Below, one piece after another: positions 8,543-19,377 of a DNA stretch of 64,000 bases (positions within the stretch are counted from its first letter, which is position 1; every line of letters begins with the position of its first letter). The stretch lies in the NCBI RefSeq assembly GCF_025961225.1, contig NZ_JAOQNG010000001.1:1091001-1155000 (forward strand), given 5' to 3'. The position numbers and the translations under genes are program-made. The notes under the pieces were generated by a model, which was not told where the DNA came from, did no database searches, and saw only the letters and a program-made list of their open reading frames with translations. This stretch comes from Azospirillum canadense (GTDB lineage: Bacteria > Pseudomonadota > Alphaproteobacteria > Azospirillales > Azospirillaceae).

Positions 8543-9580
8543 TCACACCGTCGCCCGGTACTTCCCGATCAGGTCGGCGGCGAAGCCGTCCAGGTTGTTG
8601 TCGGCGGGCAGGGTCTGGACGTAGGCGCAGCCGTTGCAGGCCGGGATCTCGTCCCGCCGGCCTCCCAGGTGCTTCAGGCGGAAGTCGCGCAGCCGCTCGC
8701 CGTTCCAGATGTCGATCAGCGGCTCCTCGGCCACGTTGCCGACGATGGTGCCCATGGCCCAGTCGGCGCAGCAGACCGACACCTCCCCGTTGAAGTTGAT
8801 CGCCAATTTCAGGAAGGGTTCGGAGCAGACCTTGCGTCCGGTGTCCGGGGCGGCGGCGAAGGCGCTCTCCTCCGCCAGCGCCTGCCCGTGGACGGGGTGG
8901 ACGAACAGGCTGTCGCTGATGGGGCCGAAGGTGTCGATGAAGGTCTGCCGCTCCTCCGCCGTCAGTTCCACATTGATGATCTTGCAATGGAGGTGGAAGT
9001 TGCGCCCCAGCTCCGTCTTGCGGCGGTGCAGGTAGGCAACGTTGTCCACCACGGTCTGGAAGCTGTCGAATCGCCGCGTGACGCGCTTGTACATGGCGTC
9101 GCTGGCCCCGTAGACCGACACGCGCATGGCGTCGAGCCCGGCGGCGAGCAGCGCGTCCGCGCGTTCCCGCGTCAGCAGGGAGCCGTTGCTGGTCATCTCC
9201 ACGTGGCGGGCCAGCCCGCGCGCCTTCAGCAGGTGGACCATGTGGTCCACGCGCGGGTTCACCAGCGGTTCGCCGTCCTTGTAGAGGTGGACCGACTTGA
9301 TCGGCGCGTCGAAGGCGGCGATGTCGTCCGCGATCTTGCGGAACAGGTCGAACTTCATGGATCCGCGCGGCCGTCCCACCTCCTTCAGCAACTCCGGCGA
9401 GCCGGTGGCGCAGAAGACGCAGCGGAAGTTGCAGCCATTGGACGGGTCGATCAAGAGCGAGAAGGGCGTCGTCAGCGGCAGCACCTGCGACAGGTCGCTG
9501 CGCTCGCGGTGCCGGCCATAGGGGATGTTCACGGTGGTCGATTCGGTCATGGCCGGGGTGTCGTCTTCTGGGAAGCCCAT
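8543..9580 (-). CDS. Radical SAM/SPASM-domain enzyme
   Basis: A 345-aa iron-sulfur enzyme. The radical SAM cluster motif is C50-x3-C54-x2-C57 (NGCNFRCVFC), followed by the GEP-like YKDGEPLVNP strand. The C-terminal part has more cysteines (KVCSEPF, VSVCCADW, ACNGCAY) arranged as in SPASM auxiliary-cluster enzymes, which modify peptides or small molecules. No precursor peptide is seen beside it, so the substrate is unknown. Starts at 9580 or at the Met ten residues later are both possible; neither has a good ribosome site. It is divergent from the BNR protein gene. Confidence 0.88.
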   Translation of the reverse strand: MGFPEDDTPAMTESTTVNIPYGRHRERSDLSQVLPLTTPFSLLIDPSNGCNFRCVFCATGSPELLKEVGRPRGSMKFDLFRKIADDIAAFDAPIKSVHLYKDGEPLVNPRVDHMVHLLKARGLARHVEMTSNGSLLTRERADALLAAGLDAMRVSVYGASDAMYKRVTRRFDSFQTVVDNVAYLHRRKTELGRNFHLHCKIINVELTAEERQTFIDTFGPISDSLFVHPVHGQALAEESAFAAAPDTGRKVCSEPFLKLAINFNGEVSVCCADWAMGTIVGNVAEEPLIDIWNGERLRDFRLKHLGGRRDEIPACNGCAYVQTLPADNNLDGFAADLIGKYRATV

Positions 9581-9714
9581 GTGACTATCAAGGGATCATG
9601 GAGACCGTAAAGGAATCCTTCATCCAAGCCGCCGGACAAGGGACATTGGGTCGCGCCCGGACCTCGGGGGCGCCAGACGGCGGTTCAGGTTACGGCGGTT
9701 CAGGTTCAGGCACC

Positions 9715-10851
9715 ATGCTCGACATTCTCTCCCATCGCGTCGTCTACAGCGACCGGCGCTTCTACGCGGCCTTTCCCTCGGCGGCGACGCTGACCGACGG
9801 CACGGTGCTGGTCGCCTTCCGCCGCGCCCGCGACCACCGCTGGCTGCACGGCGAGCCGACGGAAGGGAAGGGCGACTTCGACAGCGTGGACCATGTGGAC
9901 TCGCGCTCCCACCTCGTGATGCAGCGCTTCTCCGCCGATTTCGAGCCGCTGGGCGAGCCACGGGCGCTGCCCACGGATCCGGAGGCGGGGGACCAGGACG
10001 CCAACCTGCTGGTGCTGCGCTCCGGCCGCATCCTGATGGGCGGCTTCTCCTGGTACCCGATGTCGGCGCGCCACGGCGCCCGGCTGCGTGAGAAGGGCGT
10101 GCACCTGCTGGGAAACCCGGACAGCAGCGGCACCTTCTTCCTGTTCTGGGGCGGCACCACGCGGTTCAGCGACGACGGCGGCCGGCACTGGTCGCCGCAT
10201 CGCTACCTGCCGGAGCTCCCCGACCAGGGCCCAATCATCCCCGGCGTGCGGCCGATGCTGGGCGGCGCGGTGCGCGGCCGGGCCGTGGAGGCGCCGGACG
10301 GGACGCTGCTGATGGCGACCTACACGGGCGGACCCTACACCAGCTACCTGTTCGTCTCCCGCGACCGGGGCGAGAGCTGGGAGTTGCGCAGCACCATCGC
10401 CCGCGATGCCGACGGCAAAGCCGGCTTCTGCGAGACCGCGCTGCACCTGACCGAGGATGGGCGGCTGATCGCCTTCCACCGCACCACGGGGCTGAAGGAC
10501 CACCTCGTCACCTCCGTCTCCCGCGACCTGGGCGAGACCTGGGAGCCCTGGGAGCAGAGCGCGGTGGTCGGCCATCCCTACGACGCCTGTCCGCTGCCCG
10601 ACGGGCGGCTGCTGGTCGTCTACGGCTATCGCCACAAGCCCTACGGCGTGCGCGCCCGTGTCTGGGACCCGTACAAAGGGTCGCTGGACGACGCGCCGGA
10701 GGTGGTCATCCGCGACGACGCGCCGTCGCCCGACACCGGCTACCCCTGGGCGACCGTGCTGGCCGACGGGCGCGTGGCCGTCTGCTATTACATCTGCGAC
10801 GCGGCGGGAATTCGCCACATCCAGGCGACCCTGCTGCGCGTGCGGGGATAA
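9715..10851 (+). CDS. BNR-repeat (sialidase-superfamily) beta-propeller protein
   Basis: A 378-aa protein with the six-bladed sialidase fold. Three Asp-box motifs are visible: [16 protein letters not shown] and SRDLGETW. An Arg-rich N-terminal stretch ([12 protein letters not shown]) and [14 protein letters not shown] fit the family core. No signal peptide is seen, so it may act in the cytoplasm; true sialidase activity is not implied. ATG 9715 gives the usual MLDILSHR-type opening; a longer frame starts at 9598 just after AAGGGA but adds a Gly/Ser-rich tract and would leave only 17 nt to the divergent gene. It may work with the divergent SPASM enzyme. Confidence 0.8.
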   Translation: MLDILSHRVVYSDRRFYAAFPSAATLTDGTVLVAFRRARDHRWLHGEPTEGKGDFDSVDHVDSRSHLVMQRFSADFEPLGEPRALPTDPEAGDQDANLLVLRSGRILMGGFSWYPMSARHGARLREKGVHLLGNPDSSGTFFLFWGGTTRFSDDGGRHWSPHRYLPELPDQGPIIPGVRPMLGGAVRGRAVEAPDGTLLMATYTGGPYTSYLFVSRDRGESWELRSTIARDADGKAGFCETALHLTEDGRLIAFHRTTGLKDHLVTSVSRDLGETWEPWEQSAVVGHPYDACPLPDGRLLVVYGYRHKPYGVRARVWDPYKGSLDDAPEVVIRDDAPSPDTGYPWATVLADGRVAVCYYICDAAGIRHIQATLLRVRG

Positions 10852-10916
10852 TTGACGGTTGGGCGGGCGTGCCCGTATCGTCCGCCGCGTGTCTTCCATC
10901 CCGCATTTTGGGGAGT
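10852..10916 (+). promoter_or_regulatory. Probable serC leader RNA motif, overlapping a promoter-like sequence
   Basis: Right before serC is a short structured block: a GGCGG/CCGCC stem (10862-10866 with 10882-10886) and the tract GTGTCTTCCATCCCGC. From memory this resembles the serC RNA motif described upstream of alphaproteobacterial serC genes, a presumed cis-regulator. TTGACG at 10852 with TATCGT 18 nt later could instead be a sigma-70 promoter; both readings use the same bases, so at most one is right in detail. Confidence 0.45.
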
Positions 10917-10925
10917 AGTGCCTCC

Positions 10926-12083
10926 ATGAAGCCCGTCCGCCGGCCGTCGAACCCGCTGTTTTCCTCCGGCCCCTGCGCCAAGCGGCCGGGCTGGTCGCTG
11001 GACTCCCTGGACGGGGCGCTGCTCGGCCGATCCCACCGGTCCAAGCCGGGCAAGGCGAAGCTGAAGGAGGTCATCGACCTCACCCGCGCGGTGCTGGCCA
11101 TTCCCGGCGACTACCGAATCGGCATCGTGCCGGCGTCGGACACCGGCGCTGTGGAGATGGCGCTGTGGAACCTGCTGGGCGCCCGCGGCGTGGACATGCT
11201 GGCCTGGGAGAGCTTCGGCAAGGAGTGGGTGACCGACGTCACCAAGCAGCTGAAGCTTCCCGATGTGCGCCTTCTCCAGGCCGATTACGGCGAACTGCCC
11301 GACCTGGGGCAGGTGGACTTCGACCGCGACGTGGTCTTCACCTGGAACGGCACGACCTCGGGCGTGCGGGTGCCGAACGGCGACTGGATCCCGGACGACC
11401 GCCAGGGCTTGTCGATCTGCGACGCCACCTCCGCCGCTTTCGCCATGGACATCCCCTGGTCGAAGATCGACGTCGCCACCTGGTCCTGGCAGAAGGTGCT
11501 GGGCGGCGAGGCCGCGCACGGCATGCTGGTGCTGAGCCCGCGCGCCGTGGAGCGGCTGGAAAGCTTCCAGCCCGACCGCCCGCTGCCGAAGATCTTCCGC
11601 CTGACGAAAGGCGGGAAGCTGATCGACGGCATCTTCGTCGGCGACACCATCAACACCCCCTCCATGCTCTGCGTGGAGGACGCCATCGACGGCCTGCGCT
11701 GGGCCCTGTCCATCGGCGGCCTGCCTCAGCTGGTCCGCCGGTCGGAGCAGAACCTGCGAATCGTCGCGGAGTGGGCGGAGGCCAGCCCCTGGGCCGGCTT
11801 CCTCGCCACCGACCCGGCCATCCGCTCCTGCACGGCGATCTGCCTGCGCTTCACCGACCCGGACGTCACCGCGTTGAGCGCGGAAGCCCAGGCGGCCTTC
11901 GCCAAGAAGCTCGCCACCCTGCTGGAGACGGAGGAAGCCGCCTTCGACGCCGGCTCTTACCGCGATGCCCCTTCGGGTCTGCGCCTGTGGGGCGGCGCCA
12001 CGGTGGAGAACGAGGACATGGAAGCGGTGCTTCCCTGGCTCGACTGGGCCTTCGCCACCGTGAAGGCCGAATTGGTGAAGTAA
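10926..12083 (+). CDS. serC: Phosphoserine aminotransferase
   Basis: Makes phosphoserine from 3-phosphohydroxypyruvate and glutamate using PLP, in serine biosynthesis; the same enzyme class can serve PLP synthesis. The 385-aa protein belongs to the alphaproteobacterial/archaeal branch, opening with [18 protein letters not shown]190 in [12 protein letters not shown] is the expected PLP Schiff-base lysine and D166-A-T-S is in the cofactor pocket. Start 10926 gives the family N-terminus. The usual partner serA does not follow; a gene of unknown function lies convergent downstream. Confidence 0.95.
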   Translation: MKPVRRPSNPLFSSGPCAKRPGWSLDSLDGALLGRSHRSKPGKAKLKEVIDLTRAVLAIPGDYRIGIVPASDTGAVEMALWNLLGARGVDMLAWESFGKEWVTDVTKQLKLPDVRLLQADYGELPDLGQVDFDRDVVFTWNGTTSGVRVPNGDWIPDDRQGLSICDATSAAFAMDIPWSKIDVATWSWQKVLGGEAAHGMLVLSPRAVERLESFQPDRPLPKIFRLTKGGKLIDGIFVGDTINTPSMLCVEDAIDGLRWALSIGGLPQLVRRSEQNLRIVAEWAEASPWAGFLATDPAIRSCTAICLRFTDPDVTALSAEAQAAFAKKLATLLETEEAAFDAGSYRDAPSGLRLWGGATVENEDMEAVLPWLDWAFATVKAELVK

Positions 12084-12093
12084 GCGGCTATCG

Positions 12094-12124
12094 CCCCCTC
12101 TCCCTGCAGAGCAGAAAGAGGGGG
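12094..12124. repeat. Short CCCTCTCCC-type palindrome
   Basis: An imperfect palindrome with arms CCCCCTCT (12094-12101) and AGAGGGGG (12117-12124) between the convergent ends of serC and the unknown gene. It is one of at least six related elements in the window and probably also ends transcription. Confidence 0.55.
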
Positions 12125-12139
12125 TTCAAGCGCTTGAAC

Positions 12140-13849
12140 TCACGTAAACCCGGCCTCGCCCAGCAGGCGGTAGAACTCGCGCAGGGCGAGCTGCCGCTGG
12201 GTGCGGTCGGGCAGGTCCTCGACGTATTTGTGCTCGAAGTTGGGCTGGCGCAGATGGTCGACGACGCGCCGCCGCACCATGTCCAGCGCCCGGCGGCTGC
12301 GCAGCGTGCCCGGCGCGCAGAGGCCGATCAGGCGGTTGGCGCGGTGGCGCAGCGGGTCGCCGGGGTTGTCGAGCTGCTCCACCACCCGGCTGTGGAGGAT
12401 GTAGGCGACCAGCATGTGGTCCAGGTTGTCGGCGAACCGGCGGCGCCGATCCTCCGGCAGCGGGGCTTCGACGATCTGGGAATAGAGAAGGGTCAGCGTC
12501 TCCAGGTTCTCCCGCACCGGCAGGCGGCGGTCGATGAAGCGGTCGAAGTCCGCCGGGTCGCCGGTCAGCGACGCCAGCGCCCCGCCGATGTCGTCCGCGT
12601 GCTGCCGCCCCAGTTCCGTTTCGGCCAGCGCGATCAGGAAACGCACGCGGTCGTTGGCGCTGCGAATCGCGGCGGTGGCCTCCGCGATGGCCTGCCGGCG
12701 TCCCGTGGCCCCGCCGGCCTCCAGGAAGCGCAGGCAGCGTAGGACGAGCGCCTCCGCCATCGGGCCGCCGCCCACGACTCCGTCGGGGGACAGCACGCTC
12801 CCAAGGACCGTTTGGAAGGCCTCCCGCTCTTTTCCCGGATCGTGGCGGTAGAGCGGCTGGGTGCCCTTCAGCTGCCGGCGCACCAGGTCCAAAATGACGA
12901 GCCGCGTCTCGTCCAGGTCGTGGAAGGCGAGAAGCTCGTTCAGGTGGACGGCGCGGTCGTCCTCCGCCCGGCCGCCGGGGGCCAGCCGGCCGCGCGCCAG
13001 GTCGATCAGGTTGCACAGCGCCTCCGCCAGGCTGCCCTGCATCCCCAGAAGTTCCTGCGCGACGGAGGGGGCGCCCATCACGTCGGCGATGACTCCGTCC
13101 ACGACCATCAGCGGCCCGTCGGCAAGGCCGCCGCCCTCGCGCACGAGTTCACCGAGGAAATCCAGCTTGGCGAGCCAGTTGCGCATCTGCACCAGCTCCC
13201 GCGACAAGACGACGCGGGCGAGGAAGTCGCGTTCCTCCGCGGGCAGCCGGGAGTTCAGCTGGTCGAACATCGGGCGGAAGCCGGTGGAGGTCAGCGCCGG
13301 CAGGTCCTTGCGCGTCGCGGCGCGCTGTGCGCGGTCGCGGACCGACTCCAGCAGCCCGTTCAGCGCCTCGCGGCGGCTCCGACCGTCGCCGGCGCCCTGT
13401 TCCGCCTGCAGGACGGCCACGCGCCCCACCGCGCTGGTGACGAGGCTGTCGGTTCCCAGCAGCCGGGTCAGTTCCGCGTGGTTGTGCAGGACCTCCGTCG
13501 GGGTGACGACCGCCCGTTCCACATAGTTGCGCAGCAGCCGGTTCATCGCCATGCGGCACTGCACCCCGTAAACATCCCCGACGGTCGTGCAGACCGGGGG
13601 CGCCTCGTCCAGCGGAGCCACGGCGACCGTTCGCGAGAGGGCGCGGAACTCGACGTGGATTTCCGTTTCCACGTGCCGCCCGTCGGGGCGCCGCCAGTCG
13701 CGCACGACCCGCACGCCTTCGATCTTGCCGCCGGACAGGATGCGCCGGGCATAGGACATTGCCTCCGCCTCGACGTCGAAGCGGCAGTCGAGGACCCAGT
13801 GGTCCACCTTGTAGATCTGCACCTCGAAGCTGGCGGAGGGGGCGGCCAT
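12140..13849 (-). CDS. Conserved protein of unknown function, 569 aa
   Basis: I do not recognise this family. The first 70 residues look like a small domain (SFEVQIYKVDHWVLDCRF, then GVRVVRDW and ETEIHVEF). The rest is almost entirely helical and Leu/Arg/Ala-rich, without signal peptide, membrane segments or enzyme motifs. Patterns such as LLGTDSLVTSAVGRVAVLQ and FLARVVLSRELVQMRNWL suggest an all-helical scaffold. Codon use matches the housekeeping genes around it. It sits between serC and hisZ, where related bacteria, as far as I know, often carry serA, so the spot may have been rearranged. Confidence 0.75.
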   Translation of the reverse strand: MAAPSASFEVQIYKVDHWVLDCRFDVEAEAMSYARRILSGGKIEGVRVVRDWRRPDGRHVETEIHVEFRALSRTVAVAPLDEAPPVCTTVGDVYGVQCRMAMNRLLRNYVERAVVTPTEVLHNHAELTRLLGTDSLVTSAVGRVAVLQAEQGAGDGRSRREALNGLLESVRDRAQRAATRKDLPALTSTGFRPMFDQLNSRLPAEERDFLARVVLSRELVQMRNWLAKLDFLGELVREGGGLADGPLMVVDGVIADVMGAPSVAQELLGMQGSLAEALCNLIDLARGRLAPGGRAEDDRAVHLNELLAFHDLDETRLVILDLVRRQLKGTQPLYRHDPGKEREAFQTVLGSVLSPDGVVGGGPMAEALVLRCLRFLEAGGATGRRQAIAEATAAIRSANDRVRFLIALAETELGRQHADDIGGALASLTGDPADFDRFIDRRLPVRENLETLTLLYSQIVEAPLPEDRRRRFADNLDHMLVAYILHSRVVEQLDNPGDPLRHRANRLIGLCAPGTLRSRRALDMVRRRVVDHLRQPNFEHKYVEDLPDRTQRQLALREFYRLLGEAGFT

Positions 13850-14011
13850 CGCGTCTTGTCCCCGATAGTGGGGTCCCCGAAATTGCGGGGTATGTGCACG
13901 CAGGAATCGAACATTTTTCGGTCGAATTCAACGGCGTTTTTCAAAGGTTGCGCAGGCGGATAACCCCCGGCCGCCCGAGGCGACTGACGTGCGCGCAGAG
14001 GAGACGGGCAC

Positions 14012-14027
14012 GCCCCGCGGGGCTTTT
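14012..14027 (+). terminator. Terminator-like hairpin with no plus-strand gene before it
   Basis: The 12-nt GC palindrome GCCCCGCGGGGC (14012-14023) followed by TTTT lies in the 289-nt gap between the divergent 569-aa gene and hisZ. It would end a short plus-strand transcript starting somewhere after 13850, or attenuate hisZ. The rest of this gap shows nothing else I can name. Confidence 0.4.
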
Positions 14028-14138
14028 CCGTTTGCATGGGACATGGGGCTGGGGTATTGACGCGCACCGTGTGTCCGACGTTCGCCTCGACCGCGGTGCG
14101 TCGGCCCTTGCCCATTTTTTGACGAGACGACGCCGGCC

Positions 14139-15302
14139 ATGCCCGCTGATCCCCTAAGCTCCGCCCTGTTGCCCGCTGGCCTGCACGACGTGCTGCCGCC
14201 CGAAGCGGCGCATGAAGCGGCGGCGGTGGAACGCCTGCTGGCCGAATTCACTGCGCACGGCTATCAGCGCGTCAAGCCGCCGCTGGTGGAGTTCGAGGAC
14301 AACCTGCTGTCCGGCTCCGGCGCGGCCATGGCGAAGCAGACCTTCCGCCTGATGGACCCGCTGTCGCAGCGGATGATGGCCGTCCGCGCCGACATCACGC
14401 CGCAGATCGCCCGCATCGCCACCACGCGGCTGAAGAACGAGTCGCGCCCGCTGCGCCTGTGCTACTCGGGCCAGGTGCTGCGTGTGAAGGGCTCGCAGCT
14501 GCGCCCCGAACGGCAGTTCACCCAGGTCGGCGTTGAGCTGATCGGCCCGCTGGAGGCCGAGGCGGACGCCGAGGTGATCCTGCTGGCCGCCCACGCGCTG
14601 GAAGGCGTCGGGGTGCAGCACCTGTCCGTGGACCTCTGCGTGCCGACCATGGTGCCGCTGGTCTGCCGCGGCCTCGGCCTTGCCGAGGAGGAGACGGCCC
14701 GCCTGCGCGCGGCGCTCGACCGCAAGGACGCGGCCGCCGTGGCGGCGGTCGGCGGGCCGGCGGCGACGCTGCTGCAGACGCTGATGACCGCCTCCGGCCC
14801 GGCGGAGCGCGCCATGCAGGTGCTGGCCTCCCTGCCGCTGCCGGAAGAGGCGGAGAAGGACCGTCGCCGCCTGACCGACGCGCTGCGCCTGCTGCGCGCG
14901 GCGCGGCCGGACCTGGTCATCACCGTCGATTTGGTGGAGCACCGCGGCTTCGAGTACCAGACCGGCCTCAGCTTCACCCTGTTCGCGCGCGACGTGCGCG
15001 GCGAGCTGGGGGCGGGCGGGCGCTACCGCGCCGGGGGTCGCACCGGGGAAGAGGAACAGGGCGAGCCGGCGACCGGTTTCACGCTCTACATGGACACGCT
15101 GCTGCGTGCCGTTCCGGCACCGGCCGCGAAGAAGCGCGTTTATGTGCCGCATGGCACGTCCTGGGCCGCGGCGGGCAAGCTGCGCGCCGAGGGCTGGGTC
15201 ACCGTGGTCGGGCTCGCCCCGGCGGCCGACCCGGCGGAGGAGGCGCGACGCCTGGGCTGCGGCCACCGGTTGGCCGACGGCGCGGTGACGGCGCTGGAGT
15301 AG
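14139..15302 (+). CDS. hisZ: ATP phosphoribosyltransferase regulatory subunit HisZ
   Basis: HisZ is a catalytically dead relative of histidyl-tRNA synthetase that forms a complex with short-form HisG, the first enzyme of histidine synthesis, and allows feedback control. The 387-aa protein has the class II synthetase core: [38 protein letters not shown] and the motif-3 region TGLSFTLFA then GELGAGGRY. It lacks the C-terminal anticodon-binding domain of true HisRS. hisG is not in this window. It is upstream of purA, with a probable terminator in between. Confidence 0.94.
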   Translation: MPADPLSSALLPAGLHDVLPPEAAHEAAAVERLLAEFTAHGYQRVKPPLVEFEDNLLSGSGAAMAKQTFRLMDPLSQRMMAVRADITPQIARIATTRLKNESRPLRLCYSGQVLRVKGSQLRPERQFTQVGVELIGPLEAEADAEVILLAAHALEGVGVQHLSVDLCVPTMVPLVCRGLGLAEEETARLRAALDRKDAAAVAAVGGPAATLLQTLMTASGPAERAMQVLASLPLPEEAEKDRRRLTDALRLLRAARPDLVITVDLVEHRGFEYQTGLSFTLFARDVRGELGAGGRYRAGGRTGEEEQGEPATGFTLYMDTLLRAVPAPAAKKRVYVPHGTSWAAAGKLRAEGWVTVVGLAPAADPAEEARRLGCGHRLADGAVTALE

Positions 15303-15316
15303 TCGTTCCCGGATCC

Positions 15317-15350
15317 CTCGGCCCGAGCGGGGCCGGGACGGGCTTTTTTT
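15317..15350 (+). terminator. Probable rho-independent terminator after hisZ
   Basis: Stem CGGCCC/GGGCCG (15319-15324 with 15330-15335), extended by two weaker pairs, is followed after a few bases by seven T (15344-15350). It lies 29 nt before the purA start, so read-through would control purA. Confidence 0.55.
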
Positions 15351-15378
15351 GACAGCGTACTTTTTTGCGGAGACACAC

Positions 15379-16671
<1,293 letters not shown>

Positions 16672-16681
16672 GGCAAGTTCA

Positions 16682-16710
16682 CCCCTCTCCCGTCGCCGGC
16701 GGGAGAGGGG
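16682..16710. repeat. CCCCTCTCCC palindrome after purA
   Basis: Arms CCCCTCTCCC (16682-16691) and GGGAGAGGGG (16701-16710) with a 9-nt GC-rich loop, ten bases past the purA stop. A member of the dispersed palindrome family, and possibly a terminator. Confidence 0.65.
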
Positions 16711-16801
16711 ATGCTTGCTTCTCGCACGTTAAGGGTTTGTTTGCCTTTTGCGCGCCTCCTAATGCGCGCACACGCTCGCAGGCTCCGGGGACACGCTCGC
16801 C

Positions 16802-18841
16802 ATGCCATCCGACTCCATGACCGCCGCGGCCGCGGAACGGATGATGGCCAACGCCGACCCCGTCCGGCTGGGGGAGCGGTACGAGGTCCTGCCCAACGCG
16901 CCGCTTCAGGTGCTGAACGGGGTGGGCGGCAACGCCTACACCGCGCGCTCCCAGCGCGACAAGCGGGCGGAGCCCTTCGCCGTCATCGGGCACGGCGCGA
17001 CCCTGCCGCGGACCGACGTCGCTGCCACCGTGTCGAGCCTGGACAATCAGGTGCACATGCGCCTGCTCGACTGGGGCGTGGTGGACTGGCCCGCCGACCA
17101 TGGGCGGCGATTCTGCCTGATCTTCGAACGGCCGGCCGGCCGTCGGCTGATGAACAGCATCACCGACAGCGTCGAGCCGATCCCCGAAGACCACCTGACC
17201 CGCCAGATCATCCACCCGCTTGTGCCCGCGCTGAAGGAGCTGTCGAGCCGCGGCGTGGTGCACGGCGCCATCCGGCCGAGCAACCTCTATTACCGCGACC
17301 TCGCGTCCGGCGGGCTGATGCTGGGCGAATGCGTGTCCACGCCGCCGGGCTACGGCCAGCCGGTGCTGCTGGAGACGGTGGAGCGGGGCATGGCGGCCCC
17401 GGCCGGCCGCGGCAACGGCACGATGGCCGACGACCTCTATTCGCTGGGCGTCACGCTTCTGCTGCTCCTGCTCGGCCGCAACCCGGTGGCCCATCTGGAC
17501 GAGGAGCAAATCCTCCAGGCCAAGATCGAGCGCGGGTCCTACCCGGCGCTGGTCGGGCAGATGCGCTTGCCGCTGGCCATCAACGAGGTGATCCGCGGTC
17601 TGCTGGTGGACGACCCCAAGCAGCGCTGGACCTTGCAGGACCTCGACCTCTGGGTCGCCGGGCGCCGGCTCAGCCCGAAGCAGCCGCAGGTGCCGCGCCG
17701 CGCCGCCCGGCCGCTGGAATTCCAGGGGCAGGAATACTGGCATTGCCGCACGCTGGCCCGCGCCTTCGCCAAGCACGTCGCCGCCGCCTCGACCGTGATT
17801 GAGGGCGGGGAACTGGACAAGTGGCTGCGCCGCTCCATGGGCGACGACGCGCGGGCGGAGGCGGTCGGCAACGCCATCCAGACCGCCTCGACCGGCAAGG
17901 CCGGCAGCATGTCGGAACGGCTGGTCTCCCGCGTCGGCATGGCGCTCGACCCCACGGCCCCGATTCGCTACCGCGGCAAGGCGATCATGCCGGACGGCAT
18001 CGGCGCCATGCTGGCCGACGCCTTCCTGCGGGGCGAGTCGCCGCAGCCGGTGGCCGAGGTGCTGGCGAACCAGCTGCCCATGTTCTGGGTGAACGTGCAG
18101 AGCGACTTCAAGCCGGAGTTCGTGCCGATGGTGCAGAACTTCGACCAGATCCGCGCCTTCCTGGACCGCACCGCGCACGGGCTGGGCGTGGAGCGCGTGC
18201 TGTACGAGATGAACCCGACCATGCCCTGCCTCAGCCCGCTGGTCGGCAAGCAGATCCCGACCTCCCCGGCGGAACTGCTGCGCGCGCTCGACTGGGTGGG
18301 GGCGGGTGGGGAGCGCCACAAGGATCCCATCGACCGGCACATTGCCGCCTTCCTGGCCGTGCGGCACAAGCGGACGGACGAGCTGCTCTATACCCAGCTC
18401 GGCTCCAGCGTGGAGCCGATGCGCCGGGTGATCGCCATGCTGACCATCCTGGCCGACGTGCAGGCGCGCACCGGCACCGACTCCCTGTCGCATCTCGCGA
18501 CCTGGGTGGTTGCGTTGCTGGAGCCCGCCTTCCGGCGCTTCCACAGCCGCCCGCATCAGGAGACCGTGCGCAAGCAGGCCGACGGGGCCGCCCACAACGG
18601 CCGGCTGGGTGAGTTGCTGAAGATCGTCGACGATCCGGAAGCGCTGCGCCAGGACAAGCTGGAGTTCGAGGCCGCCCAGATCGCCTATCGGGAGGCGGAC
18701 GCGGAGATCAACAAGCTGCGGCAGACCATCGCCGACCGCGGAACCATCATCGAATCGACCGGCCGACAGGTGGCCGCGATCGCGTCGAGCCTGCTGTCCA
18801 CCCTGCTGGTGGCCGGCATCATCCTGTTCTTCGCCTTCTGA
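16802..18841 (+). CDS. Tail-anchored protein-kinase-like protein, probably catalytically dead
   Basis: A 679-aa protein. Residues 25-290 resemble a Ser/Thr kinase: VVHGAIRPSNLYY (152-164) sits where active kinases have HRDLKPxN, and DDLYSLGVTLLLLLLGRNP matches the late C-lobe. The catalytic Asp is missing (H154-G-A-I-R158), the DFG is replaced by LGE (174-176), and no clear Gly-rich loop is seen, so I infer a pseudokinase. The middle 300 residues are unknown. Residues 640-655 look coiled and the last 20 are a transmembrane helix, which would anchor the protein with its bulk in the cytoplasm. It is 33 nt upstream of another small membrane protein gene. Confidence 0.72.
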   Translation: MPSDSMTAAAAERMMANADPVRLGERYEVLPNAPLQVLNGVGGNAYTARSQRDKRAEPFAVIGHGATLPRTDVAATVSSLDNQVHMRLLDWGVVDWPADHGRRFCLIFERPAGRRLMNSITDSVEPIPEDHLTRQIIHPLVPALKELSSRGVVHGAIRPSNLYYRDLASGGLMLGECVSTPPGYGQPVLLETVERGMAAPAGRGNGTMADDLYSLGVTLLLLLLGRNPVAHLDEEQILQAKIERGSYPALVGQMRLPLAINEVIRGLLVDDPKQRWTLQDLDLWVAGRRLSPKQPQVPRRAARPLEFQGQEYWHCRTLARAFAKHVAAASTVIEGGELDKWLRRSMGDDARAEAVGNAIQTASTGKAGSMSERLVSRVGMALDPTAPIRYRGKAIMPDGIGAMLADAFLRGESPQPVAEVLANQLPMFWVNVQSDFKPEFVPMVQNFDQIRAFLDRTAHGLGVERVLYEMNPTMPCLSPLVGKQIPTSPAELLRALDWVGAGGERHKDPIDRHIAAFLAVRHKRTDELLYTQLGSSVEPMRRVIAMLTILADVQARTGTDSLSHLATWVVALLEPAFRRFHSRPHQETVRKQADGAAHNGRLGELLKIVDDPEALRQDKLEFEAAQIAYREADAEINKLRQTIADRGTIIESTGRQVAAIASSLLSTLLVAGIILFFAF

Positions 18842-18874
18842 CGGTTTGCCCTTTTACGTTTTTGGGGAGCACGC

Positions 18875-19369
18875 ATGGCCCGCGGCGGGAAAAAGCGGAA
18901 ACGCAAAGGCAGCATGCTGACGCTGATCCTGCTGATCATCCCGGCAGGGCTGGTGGTGCTGCCCACCTCGATCCTGTTCGGGGTCGGCATGATCCCGACC
19001 ATCGTCGCCTACGTGACCGACCGTGATCCGGAAAAGTCGGCGCCGATCACCGTGGGCGGGCTGAACTTCTGCGGCTGCATGCCCTACGCCATCGACCTGT
19101 GGAAGCACAACCACACCATCACCGCGGCCGGCAAGATCTTCGCCGATCCCTTGGCGTGGCTGATCATGTACGGGGCGGCGGCCATCGGCTGGGCGCTCTA
19201 CTACGGCATCCCGCCGGCTGTGGCGAACTTCGAGGTGATGCGGGCGGAAAAGCGCGTCGGCGCGCTGAAGCAGGTGAAGGTCGGCCTGGTCCAGGAATGG
19301 GGACCGGACGTCGCCGGCGACACCTTCGACGACTCCGGCGGCTTCGCGCCGGGCGAGGAGCCGGCGTAG
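18875..19369 (+). CDS. Small membrane protein paired with the kinase-like protein
   Basis: A 164-aa protein of unknown function. It opens with a strongly basic tail (GGKKRKRKG), followed by a hydrophobic hairpin (about residues 14-50), a short loop with Cys-rich NFCGCMPYAIDLW, another membrane segment around 90-110 and an acidic, soluble C-terminus. GGGGAG precedes ATG 18875. The 33-nt spacing and same direction suggest an operon with the pseudokinase and a shared membrane complex; this is inference from context only. Confidence 0.7.
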   Translation: MARGGKKRKRKGSMLTLILLIIPAGLVVLPTSILFGVGMIPTIVAYVTDRDPEKSAPITVGGLNFCGCMPYAIDLWKHNHTITAAGKIFADPLAWLIMYGAAAIGWALYYGIPPAVANFEVMRAEKRVGALKQVKVGLVQEWGPDVAGDTFDDSGGFAPGEEPA

Positions 19370-19377
19370 GCGGAAAA

